DNA of 64,000 nucleotides from Cydia pomonella (lineage: Eukaryota; Arthropoda; Insecta; Lepidoptera; Tortricidae), in contig NC_084725.1 in NCBI RefSeq assembly GCF_033807575.1, positions 13,179,001 to 13,243,000 on the forward strand. The letters run 5' to 3'. Positions 10,901 to 26,300 of the stretch are shown here, piece after piece; the stretch's first letter is position 1; each line of letters opens with the position of its first letter. The notes under the pieces are model-generated. The model saw only the letters and a list, made by a program, of their open reading frames with translations. It ran no database searches and had not been told where the DNA came from. Position numbers and translations under genes: made by a program.

Positions 10901-13900
10901 AGGCGCGCTTTCGTAAAGAAGAACATTGTGAAGAAACCGGACTAATCTATAATAAAATCAAATTGTCTCACTGGAACGTCACAGGCGACGGCCGCACTTG
11001 AATCAATTCATAAAATAAGGTTGCCGAACGAAGCGACAGAAAAAAATTGGAAATGGCTCACCGTCGTTTCTTGATAGGGCTCTTGCCAAGTTCGGCCGTG
11101 GGCACGAGCTGCTCGCCGGGCCGGATCCACAGGATGGGCCCGTCGTTGGACTCCTGGGGCTCCATTTCGACTGCGGACATCGGGCCCCATGGCATTGTCT
11201 GAAAAAACGTTAACGTTTTCAACTGTTATGTAAATTGAAATCAATATAAATTGGACTTCAATAGAAAAGACATAAAAATATAATAATAATAATAATTCAG
11301 CCTATATACGTCCCACTGCTGGGCACAGACCTCCTCTCATACGCGAGAGGGCTCGGGCTATAGCCCCCACGCTGGCCCCCAATCCGCAGAAAAGACAATG
11401 TAGATAAATATGACAGATTTTGACTTATAACCTAAACATTTTACGATGAATGTTTTCATTGGAATATTAATTATTAACTTTAAATTGGTATAAAATAAAA
11501 GGTTTAAGAATATAAACTGTTGAAAAAATCATGTTTGTCCACGAAAAATGCAATATTACGAAGAAATTAAGGTAAATTGGTGTTAACATTATTTGTCTTT
11601 TCTATTGAACTCTAACGAGCATATGTGGTGCATTAGATGCTAATAATTCTTCGGCTATCATTGATGCGGATCCACACGCCTCTCCGGTATGTGAGCGAGA
11701 TAGCGCTATGCACATGTATAACATTGTTAGCTCGCACACCGGATCGCCGTGGCCAAAAACCCAAGTAATTTGTAATCTTGATTTGATAGAGAAAAAAATA
11801 CAATACAATTTAATTAAAGGCCATTTTTTGGCCTGTGGGCAGCTAGAGGATTTAAGTCTATACTTTATTCAAGGGAATATGAGAGTATATCTGTAATGTA
11901 TGTTGTCTATGACATTAACTTCAAACATTTTTTTCATCCTGGACAAGGCACCAAAATGTAACGCATCTATTTTTCTTGTTCCATAAATATTTTTTATAAC
12001 GAAAAATTGTAATTAAACTGTACAAATATCAAGTAAATGTTCACCTTGTACCGGTTATGATAGCAGAATTAGATGGTGCAGCCATACACATTATAAAGTG
12101 AACTCATTGCATTGAATATACAAACTGCCAAGGAGTGGAATGCCCTGCCCGAGTCTGTGTTTCCGTATGAGTACAATCTAGGTCTCTTCAAGGCTAGGAT
12201 AAATAGGTAACAACACTTACCATCAGGTGAGATCGTGGTCAAATGCCTGCCTAACTATACATTAAAAAAAAAAATAGGGCTATATACTTGTAGCTTACCA
12301 AATTGAGAAATGGGTTGGCGGCCAGCATCCTCAGCATGTCCGGGAAGTACCCGCCCACTTCTTCATGCACGGTGCCTACAAGTGAGATCTGGTGCAGGGG
12401 GCCGCAACGAAACGTTCCCGCGGCGTATGATTGTTGCACCTAACAAACAAAAATAGTAAACTTGAAGTTGAAGTATTATTTAAAAAGATAGTCAAATATA
12501 TCTTGCATTTCATGTCAAATGGTGTTACGGGCAAACACAATTAAATCCAGCTTTATCCGTGTTTGAAAACCGACAAACAAAAAAAGATGGTAGAAGATAC
12601 TGAAAATGTTGGAATTAAAGGCATGTGTTGCAGACTTACGCCATTTAGGGTTCGGCTAGGAGTAGGAGGCACGGAAGACGCTCTCCAACCCTCACCCTCT
12701 TACACTACCTTGGACCCCCATCTATTGACTCACCTGCTGGTAATACCGACTGATGGTGGTGGTCTCTATGTCCGACGCCCTGGCTAGGACCCCAGCCTTG
12801 ACAGTGAGATTAGGATGTGTATCGGCCAGGTACTGCAGCAGGCAGGGGAAGGCTCCGGCGGCGCCGCGCACCACGCCGCACACGTGGTGCGCCCAGCCTT
12901 CGCTGTCCTCAGAGAATACTAGCTGTGGGACAAATCATACATCAGTACATCAGTTTGGCTGAGCGGTTATAGCCTTAAGCAAAATTTTTAAGGCGTATAT
13001 AATCCTAATAAATAGTACATTACTATAGAGGACGGGAAACGAAGGGTTGCAGGCCAAGTAGATATAGACGGCCGAGCGTAGCGAGGTCGTCTAGGGAGAC
13101 GCGGCCGGCAACCCCGTTTCCCGCCGAGATTTGAACAGTGCTTTTCTCAAACTTGCAATGAAATAATTTAAAACAAAATAGGATGATGATGATGATTGTT
13201 TCATGTCCTAATGTGATAGGTTATTCAGTGCGTGGGGTATTGAGGGGGAACAAAAATGTAATTATTTTGGCGCTACCACGCACGCCATTACGCTTTTTGC
13301 TTTTCTTTTTCTTTCTTATTCTTTTTTTTTTCTTTTTTGTTGTTACCGAAAGGGGAACGAAAATTTGATTATTTTTACGCTACGACGCACGGTTTAGGAG
13401 ATACAGCCCTATAAAGATTTCTGCATGACTGAAAAAAATAAAACTTTTTGGGGCTGTATCTCCTAAACCGTGCGTCGTAGCGCAAAAATAATGAAATTTT
13501 TGTTCCCCTTTGAATCCCCGAAATAATATTTAACAAACACAAAAAAGAAAAAAATGAAAAAATGCATACAGGCAGAATTTTGCTTATAGGTTTTTTATAG
13601 TTGAATGCCAAGAAGTGCCATTATTTGACTTTAAAAAACAAAAAGAAGGTTGCCTTACAGGCCTAGGTGTGTAAGGCTGTATGAAATTCCTTTACATATC
13701 ATCATCACTCATGGCACCTGATATGTAGTATTTCCGGACCTAATTTGAAGTAAGTCATGTCAACATTTCATTACAAGTTTGAGAAAACTTTATTCCAATG
13801 TACATCTTGTTGTTATTGTCGTCCTAAAGCACCCCAGAGATGCAAAGGGCCTTCACAAGCTCGCGCCACGCCTTCCTAACTTCAGCTCGCCTTCTGGCCT

Positions 13901-16900
13901 CTTGGCCTATTGTACGGTCGAGGAAACTGATTCTTTAGCAGTTTATGGTTCACTTTACATTGGACAGCTCTTAGCATAAGTATGTTCAACCAAATTTACT
14001 TGAACCGCAAATTGCTAAAGAATCAATTTCCTCGACCGTACATCTTGATACTCAATGTGTATTTCAAAATTACGACATGTCAAAGGAAATAGGTGTCTGA
14101 CAAATGATGTGTCTACAACTCTACACACGAGACTAGGATGGTTAAAATAGCTTGATTTATTTCTATCTTTCAATATAGGACGTACATTGATATTGGATAA
14201 GTTGCATCTTTAGAACTTTTTGAATCTGGTGGTAATTAAAGCCTGGCCAGTAATATATGATCGCGCTCACATCCATACTAAACTGAACTGTCACCCTGTA
14301 CATGAGAATAACAGCGGCCTCTTGACAATGATCATATATTTCTGGTATGGCTTTATAGGCATATGATTCTTCTCAGGCAACATTGAGAAAACATTTCTAT
14401 CGTGAGTTTCCTTAGTGAGTCATTAATTAGTAACATACCTTAAGGAATTCTTTGGCGAGCGATTCCTGCTGGCTTGCAGACAGCATATCGACGTCCCTCT
14501 GATGCAAATAGACAACACTCGCGCCACCGTTTGGATGTGTGTCTACCCGCATTAGTCTAGGAACAAGCATTAATTTTTATTGCGTTATTGTTACACTTTC
14601 AGTTCCAAGCGCCCAATACAAAATGAACACACCTAGCATGTTCTTGGCAGTGAAACATAAATTTCCGGGATGAATTTTTTTTTTTTTTTATAAAAGAGAA
14701 ATTACATCGGCTATGATCACTTATCTGCCAAACTGAAAACTTATTCTACCCTCCAACATTGTTAAGTAAGTTATTGCTTAAGTTATATTTAATGGTCAAT
14801 GTCATCATGTCAGATTGGGATATTATACACAATTATTTTGACTATACAACATTACTTTATTAACAAAACATTAACTTTATTAATTATATAAAATGAACTA
14901 GACTAAAATATTAGTATAGAACCGAAGTTATAAATAATGAAGCATTAGATAAATAGTTTAATACTGAAAATTGCATGTATCAACTTAGGTATAAACCTGA
15001 ATGTCATATTTAATATATAAAAATATATTACAGTACATATGGGGCTACTTTATAGCACTAGTGCGAGAAGTAGCATATTATGTTACTGTGTCGAACATTT
15101 AAAGGGCCATATGTACTGTAAAACGTTGTACGATACATGTGCGAATAGGTAATTCGCAACTCGTGTCGATTTAAAACACTCCCTTCGGTCGTGTTTTAAT
15201 TTATCGCCACTCGTTTCGAATTTCCTATTTTTCGCACTTGTATCGTAATGTACTATTTTAGTTTTTCGTTGACTTGCATGACATTTATATGTACTTCTGG
15301 TCTCCCGCGATACAGGCCTAGCCTAGTGCGGGGACTCCTGGAAACTCTGTTGTCAATCTAGTTATGCACCAACTCTTAAAAACAACCACTGTATACTTTT
15401 TCTGTGTCCTTTCTTGTGTAATAAACATATTTTTTATCTTTATCTTTTTTTTTTACTAAAGTTTGAATTTATTATTTAAGTAACTCACACATACAAAGAC
15501 TACTGGACAACCAGTGCATTATTTTCATTCACTTATTGCCTGCACCTTTAACCAGATTGTCAATTTAACCTGTTAACCTTCTGGTGCATGTTCTGGTTCA
15601 TTGTTGCCACTAAAGAACCCTTTTCCCCAGCCATGAGATCTATACTATGTATCATGCTACTTAAAAATTATTATGATATCCTATTGCCATTTGCACAAAC
15701 CAGGAACTTTCCATACGGTAAAATTTAGCGAATGCTTTATAGAATTATAATCATTTATTTATCCACATACAATGATCTACACAATACAAATTATACATAA
15801 TAAATAACACAATACACCCTTTGCCTCGCCTGGCTCGCCTATACAACAAGCATGCTAATAATGTCCCTTCTTTGGATGTGTTTCACGACAGTGAAGCCTC
15901 ATTTAAAAACAAATTATTATCTGTTGACAACCTCAGCTAGCTCGGCTAACTTAGTTACTTTTGTGTGGAAATTTTATTGTTAGTATTAAGTAGGTGTTTA
16001 GTTAATTAGTATCATATTTATATTTATATTAAGCTCTTATTCTGAATCTTAACTTAAATAATGCATGCTGTGATTGCCTTTAAGTGGGGGATCAATTATA
16101 AATGTGCTCTTTTAGTATGTAAATTGTATCTTCTGTTGGTGATCCTAATAAACAAATAAACAAAAAAATAAATAAATAAACACTAAGATTAAAATTAGAC
16201 ATAACAATTAAAATTAGGTTTGGTGATACAACGGCGACGGTTTGGTAGAACGGACCCTAAGCTACGTCTTACCCGTGACCCTAATCAGTGCCGAGAGCTT
16301 ACCTGTGATATTTAAGTCCCTTGAGCGTGGGGTTCTCGTCTCTCGGGTCGACGAGGGCGGGCGCGAGCGCGGGCGCGGGGCGGCGGCACTGCACGCCGAT
16401 GGACGCGCGCTTGATGCGCGCCCGCCGCCGGCAGTGGTGACATGACGAATGCCGGGACGAGTGGGACGATCTGAAGGTTTTGGACAAACAAAATAACATT
16501 TACAGTACATATGGGGCTACTTTATAGCACTAGTGCGAGAAGTAGCATATTACGTTACTGTGTCGAACATTTAAAGGGCCATATGTACTGTAAAACGTTG
16601 TACGATACATGTGCGAATAGGTAATTCGCAACTCGTGTCGATTTAAAACACTCCCTTCGGTCGTGTTTGAATTTATCGCCACTCGTTTCGAATTTCCTAT
16701 TTTTCGCACTTGTATCGTAATGTACTATTATGATGCAAGTTTTTATCGCTGTACTGACTGTCTGATTGTACTTTTCTTTCGCCAGGCGACTAATACTAAT
16801 CGAGACAATTCTTTGTAGGATTTGACTCGAACACATACAAGTTAAGTTTCAATTATCGTTTTCTATAAATGCTTGTCACTTAGTTGCGGTATCAATTATA

Positions 16901-17338
16901 TTATTTTATTTCATCAAAAAGAAAATTGTATAGTACTTAAATTAAATTATTCATGTTTGTGTAAAAAAAAACATAAAGTGTGAATAAAGGACATTTCGCC
17001 ACAGCTCACAGTAAAAGCAGCTTCCTGAAAAATTATCCAATTTAAAACCTCTAAGGGTAGTTTCAGACTAGCGTTTTATACGGGCGTACGTCGACGAGCG
17101 TGTAAGCTCGTATAGACCAAATGTAGGGAAAGGTAAGGCGCGCACAAGCTCGTTAAAACCAAATGTAAGGAAACGTGACGCGCGTATAATTCGTACCGAC
17201 GAAACGACCGTATACGCGCGTAAAAATACGCTAGTCTGTAACCGCCCTAAGACAATTCTACATTTTATACAACAGTACGAAATTTATAATGTGGAGGTAA
17301 CTGTTGAGACGCTCTATATACCTTGACATACGCCCCTA

Positions 17339-17380
<42 letters not shown>

Positions 17381-20300
17381 TGAAGGATCGCATCCCGTAT
17401 ATCGATACCGCTCTAGAATTCCTAAAAGAAATGGTCACAATCATATCTGTATAACTAGTATGTTTACCTATAAATAAATAAATATTATACGACATTATTA
17501 CACAAATTGACTAAGTCCCACAGTAAGCACAATAAGGCTTGTGTTGAGGGTACTTAGACAACGATATATATAATATATAAATATTTATAAATACTTAAAT
17601 ACATAGAGAAAACACCCATGACTCAGGAACAAATATACATGCTCATCACACGAATAAATGCCCTTACCAGGATTTGAACCCGGGACAGTCTCCATTTTCG
17701 GCAACCCTATATATACACGCCAACTCTAATATCAGAGTTCCTCAAAAAAGGTGATTTGAAAAGCAGTATACTGTGTCACCACATGGTAGCAAAATTATTT
17801 CCACCTTGGGCGTTATCACTTGAATCCCTCACTACGCTCAGTATTATAGAATCTTTCGCTTCGTTCAATTCAACGTAAATTAGTTATTTTGCCCCCTTGT
17901 GACACAATCTACTATTTATTCTTTAATTAAATCATACAGTACAGAGATCGTGTTATTCACGAAAAACGTATCCTGACTCTCAAGGCCATGTCATTAAAGG
18001 TTAAAGACAAATCTGCGCGTCATCGTGGATGGCACGACCTATAATGAATAAAAAATAAATCTATATTCTACAACTCACCTTTCCCTCTCCCTTTCCTTGT
18101 CTCTCTCCTTCTCCTTTTCCTTTTCCACTGTAACCCTATCCTCTACTTTCAGTTTAACATCCACTTTGTCACCAACACTTCTCCCGCTCGTCACAAATAT
18201 CTGCGGCGCCGTCCCTGTCTCCTGTTTCACTTTGAACGGTAACTCCAAGTTTCCATAACAAGGCAGGTCTCTCCTCGGAGTCGGTTGAAAGCGAATAGCT
18301 TTCATAGTCAAGCTGTAATGCACTGGCCTTCTAACTGTGTTTTCCAGTAAAACATTCTGTCGAGTGACTCTTGGATATTTGTATTTGAACATGGATTGGT
18401 GGAAATGCGCATTGATTATTCTTAACTGTCTTGAGACGGAGCCGAAGACTCTCCTAGTGACTTCATCGTTTGGAAAGCTCTTGTTCAGCTGTGTCTGCCT
18501 CCAAGAGGCGTTTAATCCGAAGTCTTGGAGGGCGGAGAGACTGAAGCCATCATTGGTGAAGAGTAGCGGGTTGTGGATAGGTGGAGTTTTCTGCAGGATG
18601 TGAAGAGTCAGGATGGCCGCGTCGCCGTACCCTCCGGAGTCGAACACGGGCCAGATCTTGGTGAGCTTGGCGGGCTTGACGCTGTCGCCAAAGAGGCAGA
18701 GCTCGTTTGAGTCTGCGCTGCGCTTACGCTTTTTGCCTGAAAAAGAAAACATTTATTTAATATAAAAGAAAACATCCACGTGATGCAGCAACCTATGGAC
18801 GCTTGCCAATCCGGTGGCCAGACTAAGCATAGCGTTCAAGAGAGAGTGAAACAACACACTTTTTGATATTTAACTCATATCAATAAAAGAATAATCCTGT
18901 TTATCCTAAATCACAGGTTCGCCTACTTAGGAAACAGACCTTCTGGTTTACTTTTAAGAATCCTTTTGTACAAGCTTTTGCTTATGAAATTAGTTTTTTA
19001 AGAATTCTTTTGTACAAGTTTGTTTGTTTGTTTATGAATTAATCTTGTTTATTTAAAACTTGTTCACCACACGCCAAAAAAAAAAAAAGATCAATGTCAA
19101 ATGGCGTTCTAAAATTTTTAATTATGTGTCGAAAGATGGCAGTAAATTTACATGGCTACAAAGTTTTCTTTAACAGTACACCTCTATTCCAAATTCTCTT
19201 TGCTATATACATACCTATAGGTAAACAGTAACAGACAATATGATACCTTTAAGCTGAAAACTACACAATTATTATTTGAAAACGATCCGGTAAAACAGTA
19301 AACGAGTCTTTTTGCTGAAATGGTAAGGTCGATATTTGAATGGATTATTTCGTTAATACAGTTGTTTTGATTCAGTTGATCTGACTACTTGGCAGTCGCT
19401 TTTATGTCTAACATAAATCTTTTATCCCTCCCTATTTATTAGTAGGTCATAGTACTTTGCTAGTAAGTCTAGTAAAAATACACTGTGTTGTCACTGTTGA
19501 CAGCTAATAACTAGTGTCCGACCAAAACCAGATTTTTCCCCGAGTCGAAATTATGACTCAATTTCGGCCAAACCGAAACTTTATACACGTGTTAAGATCG
19601 TTAATAAAATGTCAGGGGTCGTTCTTTTTAGACATGAATAGTGGATGGAACGTCTATTATTCGTGTGGGTATTTAAAAAAAACCGGCCAAGTGCGTGTTT
19701 GACCACACCTATTCTAATTAGGCGGTTCCACACAGCGAGCATACGCGCGAGGCAATTTCCTCACGCACAAACCGGCCAGTGTAGACGTGCCTCGGCCGAG
19801 GCGGCGCTCAGGTGAGGAAAACGCGGTTTGTGCGTGAGGAAATTGCCTCGCGCGTATGTTCGCTGTGTGGACCCGCCTATTAAGAAATACTAACAGGGAA
19901 TATTACGCGTAGGGAGCGCCACTACCACAATCAAACACAATCTGAGGGTCTTCCGCGAAACAAGAAAATCGAAATTTCGTTATCTAACCTCTCTATCACT
20001 CTTGCGTATTCGAGCGATAAAGATGCAGATAACTAAATTTCAATTTTCACCTATCCAGGTACGCCCTTTGTAAAATGTAAACGAACCGCCTTGACGTATC
20101 AATGTCATATTTTAATATCTGTGAAAACTAATCAAATAAAAACCGGTCAAGTGCCAGATCGATTTACTCGCGCAGCGAGGGTTCCGTACAAACTTTGAAT
20201 TATCTTGTGTAACTACAAAGGCGAAAGACTTTTGATCAGAAATACCTATACTAAGTATAATTGTGTACAGCGCCAACTATCGGTCTAACTAATTTGCGCC

Positions 20301-23300
20301 ATGTAATGCATGTATGTTGGTTTTTCGAGGATAATTCTCTATCATGTGAACCGATTCCAACAATTGTTCTTTTATTTGAAAAAGGCCTTTAATGTTATCT
20401 CATAGAAATTACAAGTGTAATAAACACACGTAAAGTTGGTTAAATTGCAAAATGAATTCGGAAATATTTTTTGTTAATAAAAAAAAGTTATCAAGATAGA
20501 GGTCTGATTATATTTTTCCTGTAAAGTTTATAGTAATGTCAATATTATGTACAAATTTCATAATTTTTTCTTTGGTAAACTTCGGAGATAAGGGGAATGG
20601 TATTTTTTTTTCAGTTTCCTTAATTTTTTTTTTCACTATGAAAAAAAAATGAAAAAATCGTTTTGGAATGTACAATTTGAGCTCTTTCAAATGATGCCCC
20701 ACTTGACCTCGTCACTAGACTTTGAAATTTTGCCGCCCCTTTATATTGGGCATTTTCCATAGTTAATAAAAAAAAAAAAAAAAAACTTTCAATGTGTCCG
20801 GGTTAGCGTTGTTCATCACTATTCCAAATTTCAAATCGATAGCTTAAGTGGTTCTCGAGATTTAGCAATGTGACACACAGACAGACAGACAGACAGACGG
20901 ACGGACGGACGGAGTCGCACCATAAGGGTTCCTTTTGTACCTTTTTGGTATGAAACCCTAAAAACAGTTTAAGGTAAACACTATGTATACGTTACTCAAT
21001 GGTTTACGATATGTGCTAGTGATGCACTCCGGCGGCAGAACATTGCAGTAATACTTCCTATTTGAAACTTCCCACTTTGTCGCTTGCCGTAAGGACGGGA
21101 TTAGCTTGTATCTTTATACGAATAACCTGCCAAGGTGTCCTTATGGCAAGCGACAAAGTGGGACGTTTTGCCGGTTTCAGTCACATTTGAAAATTATGTA
21201 ATTCAATACATTATTAAATAATCGAGTTATCACATTCTTCCCGCCGTGTAGATAAGAATAAACTAAAACTTAAGGATGCTGAACTAAAAGATGTCCTTCT
21301 GTTCTGCAGGAAAACAAAACTTGAGGAGATTTTTATACTATACGTCAGTGGCATGTAATCATCATTCTTTATTGCAACCATGGTACAGTATAGAATATAG
21401 ATGTTATACATAATATATAATGTCTCACATGGACCCTGTAAGGGCACAGCACATAATATCTTACTCATAACTCATAACATATTATTATATTATTAGCAAA
21501 ATTATTAACTTATTTAAAAAAACATCAGGTCATGAAGCAATTCTTACATTGCACATGAGATCACTAACAAATGTCAAACAAATTAATTAATTAGTGTACA
21601 ATATTCATAATACAGATTTAATTTTTGTTTATAAATTTAGGTAAATAATTAATTATAATTGCTTAGATGTTTGTTTGTGTTTAAGTTTGAGTTTAGAGGT
21701 TGAAGGCAAAGCTAAATTATGTTTAAACGTAGTTTCGAAGCGGGGCTGTGTGGGTGTTATGGGATGACACCTGTAGTAGACAAAACAATGGGTACTATGG
21801 TAAAGTTGGTTAATTTTAACCAACTTAACGCTTATTACTAAGTAATTAATTTATGTTCTCATAATAAGTGAATTGTAAAATTCTTAAGGCGCTCTTATAG
21901 ACAGATTTTAGGTTTTAGAGGGGGTGAAGCAGACGAAGTGGTAAAGCAGGCAGGCGGGCGCCCCGCGCGCCGCGCTCGCAGCAAGCCTACGTCCTTATTC
22001 TGACGCCATCCGTATTCTGGTTTGTTAGTTCTGGGATCTTTTCCGGAAATTTATATTGATTATGATTTAAACTTAATGAAATTAAAAATTTGATAATTAT
22101 ATATAATACTAGAGTATACCGCGGCAAATTGAGAACCTAGTAAAATGATACCAAATCGTTTTGTGTCGAAATAATATTACTTACTAATTCAGACAAAAGT
22201 TACAACTGTCTGCTTTAAATCATATATAGATACCTATTCAAAACTTAATTGACCTTAAAAATGCAATAGAAGTCAATTTAGGGCAAGTAGTGAAAAAAGG
22301 AATAATACTAGCAAAGCTAAGTAATTTGTGGAAGTGAACGTAAAAAGGTATCATGTTTTTGCTGGTATTGAGATAACTGAAAACATAAGCATAAGGTATA
22401 CACAAGCATATGTAACTCCAAAAAGTAGATAAATTATGCTATCTTCTCAAAAAAGAACCATGACTCTAACTGTAACGACTATTTCTATATTATTTTTTGA
22501 ATTGACGACAATGAAGACGATTATAAATTTTAAATGCAAAGGTCGAGAAAACTGCTATTATTATTTATTATTTAAAGTTTATAATGGCAAAATGCACTTA
22601 TACTACTACTACTTCGAAGTTATATAGTAATGAGTATAATTGACTGACTTTAATTAATGTCTAATAAAGAATCAGTCTGTTGTCTGTCTACTCTGTCTGT
22701 AATCAAATATTACAAGTATATTTGACCCACTGAGGTTTCAGATGAAGTTGAAAATCTGCATACATATGTAAGTAGGGTGACAATGAAATATTATGGTACC
22801 ATCGAGCTGATCTGATGCATGAGAGAGGAGGTGGCCATAGGAACTCTGTGTCAAAATATCGCAACCAAATTGCGTTTGAGGTTGTTAGAATTGTCTCAAT
22901 GAGTATTGTTTTCCTTTGGAAAGAAGTACATTTAAGACCTGTTCCGTAAAGTTAATTAACATACAAAACTTTCCGATGAACAAAATTATTTTATCGTCAA
23001 CTATATTATTTATCCCTTCAAGTGGTGGCCCACCCCTCACGGGTCGATGCGATAGCCAGAAAGCTGTCGGCCAACAAAGGGTGGTTAGTGAGGTGTTGCC
23101 ATATTTAGTGGCAAAATTAAAGGCTTTGAAATATATTTACGCTCTTCTAGCGCCCAAAAGTAGCTAGCAAGTTAGACAAGGAAAACACACATACACACGC
23201 TTGTTAACGCTTGGTTGCTAAGGACCGTTCATCCGGGATCGAACGCCTAGGTCGAGTTCTGTCTTGATTTTTAAAGAGGTTATTTTGTAAATACACGGTA

Positions 23301-26300
23301 CCCTCGAGGAAACGGAAAGATTTTAACAGTATATTCCGGATCGTATTTAGAGGCAAAAATGTCATATGAACTTTTTTAATTCGCCTAGTTTCAGAGTTAA
23401 TAGCAATTAAAAAAAAATTTTTTTCGTTGTGTTTTAGTGCATAACGTCTTTTTGATGGCTATGTCGCCAGTCGCCACTTTGGGACCAAGTCTAGACTACC
23501 TTCTTGACAGATATCAAAGTCACAAGGTACCATTTGAATAGACTAATTTTTACGAAAAAAAATGTACCAATTTATATTAATCCATAAATTTTCCAAGAAC
23601 ATGAACTAAATATGTTTAAAAACATACAAAAAGTAAAAAAAAAAAACATTTTTTTTGCGGAACTGACTTAAACTTGTACATGAAATTCTTCTTATGACCT
23701 CAGGAATACGTGGTTAAAAAAATTCCGTTTCCTCACGGGCACTTTTTATGACTTAACCTTTGAATTTTAAGCCCTACGTAGAAAATTAATTAACAATTAC
23801 CTCCAATCATAACTTTGTTTTGTGGTGGTAGTCATTTTTAATAAGGAAACTGGAAAACTGTCACTGTTGCTAGGTTTGATTAGTTAGGTGCATGTGGCGA
23901 AATGCATAAACATTACAATAATTTAACAACAACAAGGACAACTTCAACAGAAGGACATGATGTCACGATCCTCAGCATTGAGGGACCAAGAAGAAGAAGA
24001 CAATAATTTAATTGTTCTATTCGAATAGCGTATTTAGTGCTTATTCTAACGATATATGCTTCAATATATACTTTTATACATAGATAAGCTTAAATAGTTG
24101 AATTTGTAATATTCTCTAAATCCGCGCTGAACACCCGACGGGGCCCCGCCACGTGACTACTTTTTACGTTTTGGCTTCTGCCACTTGAAGGGATATACTA
24201 TAGGCCTTGACTAGTGATTCATTTCAAAATAAACTATTTTAATATACATATACATATTACACATAAGCACCCTAATGCAAAAATGAAGAAAATATATTTT
24301 GCGAAACTTTCGATCGATTTTTCCACTTATATTTTGTATTGGCAGGAAAAATAGTAAAAGCATATCACAAAGACATAACAAGGTCCAAGGTTTTAAAGAA
24401 GAAGGTAAAATTGGCTGAAACCTGAAATTGACGGCAGAGTGTCATCGAAATTTATACTTGAAAAAAGAAATAAAATGTCACCAGTTTTCATTTCATACAA
24501 AACAGAAATAGCATGGTATAAAAGTATTATACCAAACTTTTACAAAGGACTTTATGTTTAACATTATCAAAAATGGAATTTAGTGACATTCTTGAATTTA
24601 CAGAATAATTAACCAGTGAAATAAAAATATTGGCGAGAGGTACAAATATATACGAACTTCCGAACCGAGTACTTGCAAAATTTTGAATGGAATTTGAAGG
24701 GTAAAATAGTTGATAAATGTTGTAAATAAAGTCTTAAGTGTATACCATATGAAAGTTAATAAACCAGAAATACCAAACAAATTCAACACTTATAACATAA
24801 ACTATTACAGCCATTTGAGCACTTCCACAAAAACGTGAAATGGTACCTTTCACTAAGCACTATTTAAATCCCACATATTTAAATCCAGTATATCTCCTGC
24901 ATCCTGTATGTGTTAAAAATGAAGCTGTTCCAATATAATGACTTATATAAATTAAACAAGCGGATTAATTTTATTTGTTTACGTTTAAAAATAGGCATTC
25001 AATTTGATTATTACTGTAATAGCAATTTAAAATATTATTTTACCTAAATTGATAAGCGCTGGTGGCCTAGCGGTAAGAGCGTGCGACTTGCAATCCGGAG
25101 GTCGCGGGTTCAAACCCCGGCTCGTACCAATGAGTTTTTCGGAACTAATGTACGAAATATCAGCTGATATTTACTAGTCGCTTTTCGGTGAAGGAAAACA
25201 TCGTGAGGAAACCGGACTAATCCCAACAAGGTCTAGTTTACCCTCTGGGTTGGAAGGTCAGATGGCAGTCGCTTTCGTAAAAACTAGTACCTACGCCAAA
25301 CCTTGGGATTAGTTGTCAAGCGGACCCCAGGCTCCCATGAGCCGTGGCAAAATGCCGGGACAACGCGAGGAAGAAGAAGAAGATTTTACCTAAATTGATA
25401 ATTAAAAGTAGGTACCCCTCACGAAATAAGTACTACTGAATTTAATACTTAGCAATGTTTTTTTAAATGTACATGTATTTTACCTTCCTCGTATTAAAAA
25501 TGAAAAGTGGAGTGTTTAACTCGGGTGCAAGGCACCATTTCATCATTTGGTTAATCGTGGCTGTATGCCGGACAGGTGCGTGTGTAAAACTTGTCAAAAA
25601 AGATAATATGACGGATGGATGTCTGAAATGTCACCGTATTTAAGAATCAATTAGCTTAAAAATTAGTTTTTTCTTCGTAAGAGTGATGAAAACATTGTGT
25701 GTATAACATATTTGTGTATTTATAGTGTGATTATCCATTTTATGTAACGTCCGCTAAACTAGCACAGATCCGACGCTGACAGTGGTCACGGGCGTACTGG
25801 CGCACTGACGGTATTGCCGCGCAGGGTAACGTTTAGTAGACAAAATGTTGAATTCATAATTATGAATGAAAAATTTAACTCATCGATAAACTGACAAGCA
25901 AAATGTTAGAGTTACTTAAAAGCTATTGAATGAAGTAAATTTCATATTAATATTCATCATAGTACTTCTAAAATATCGAAATAAATACAGTTTTAAGCAT
26001 ATTTTCAAAGCAATAATCTATCGAGAAAAAGATGAGCCATCGTGTTTCTGACAAGCATACGGCTAGTTCAAAGACTGAAGTTATACATACTAGAAAATAA
26101 TCGATGAAATCCTTGTACAAGCCTGTAAATATCGATTTAAAAATAGCGCATTTTACTATACACCGCGCCTTAATGGGAATAAATGATCTTTAAACCTAAT
26201 TTCCACATTTTAGCTATTTAATCTTTCAAATTTGTGTATTTGGTAAGTTTTTCGGATATTGTATTTTGTACGTTGTGAGTATTCGGAATTGCTATTCGGT

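Noticed and set aside
18337..18603. Plus-strand ORF of 88 codons
   Set aside because: Antisense of exon 2, with no family resemblance and no splice context.
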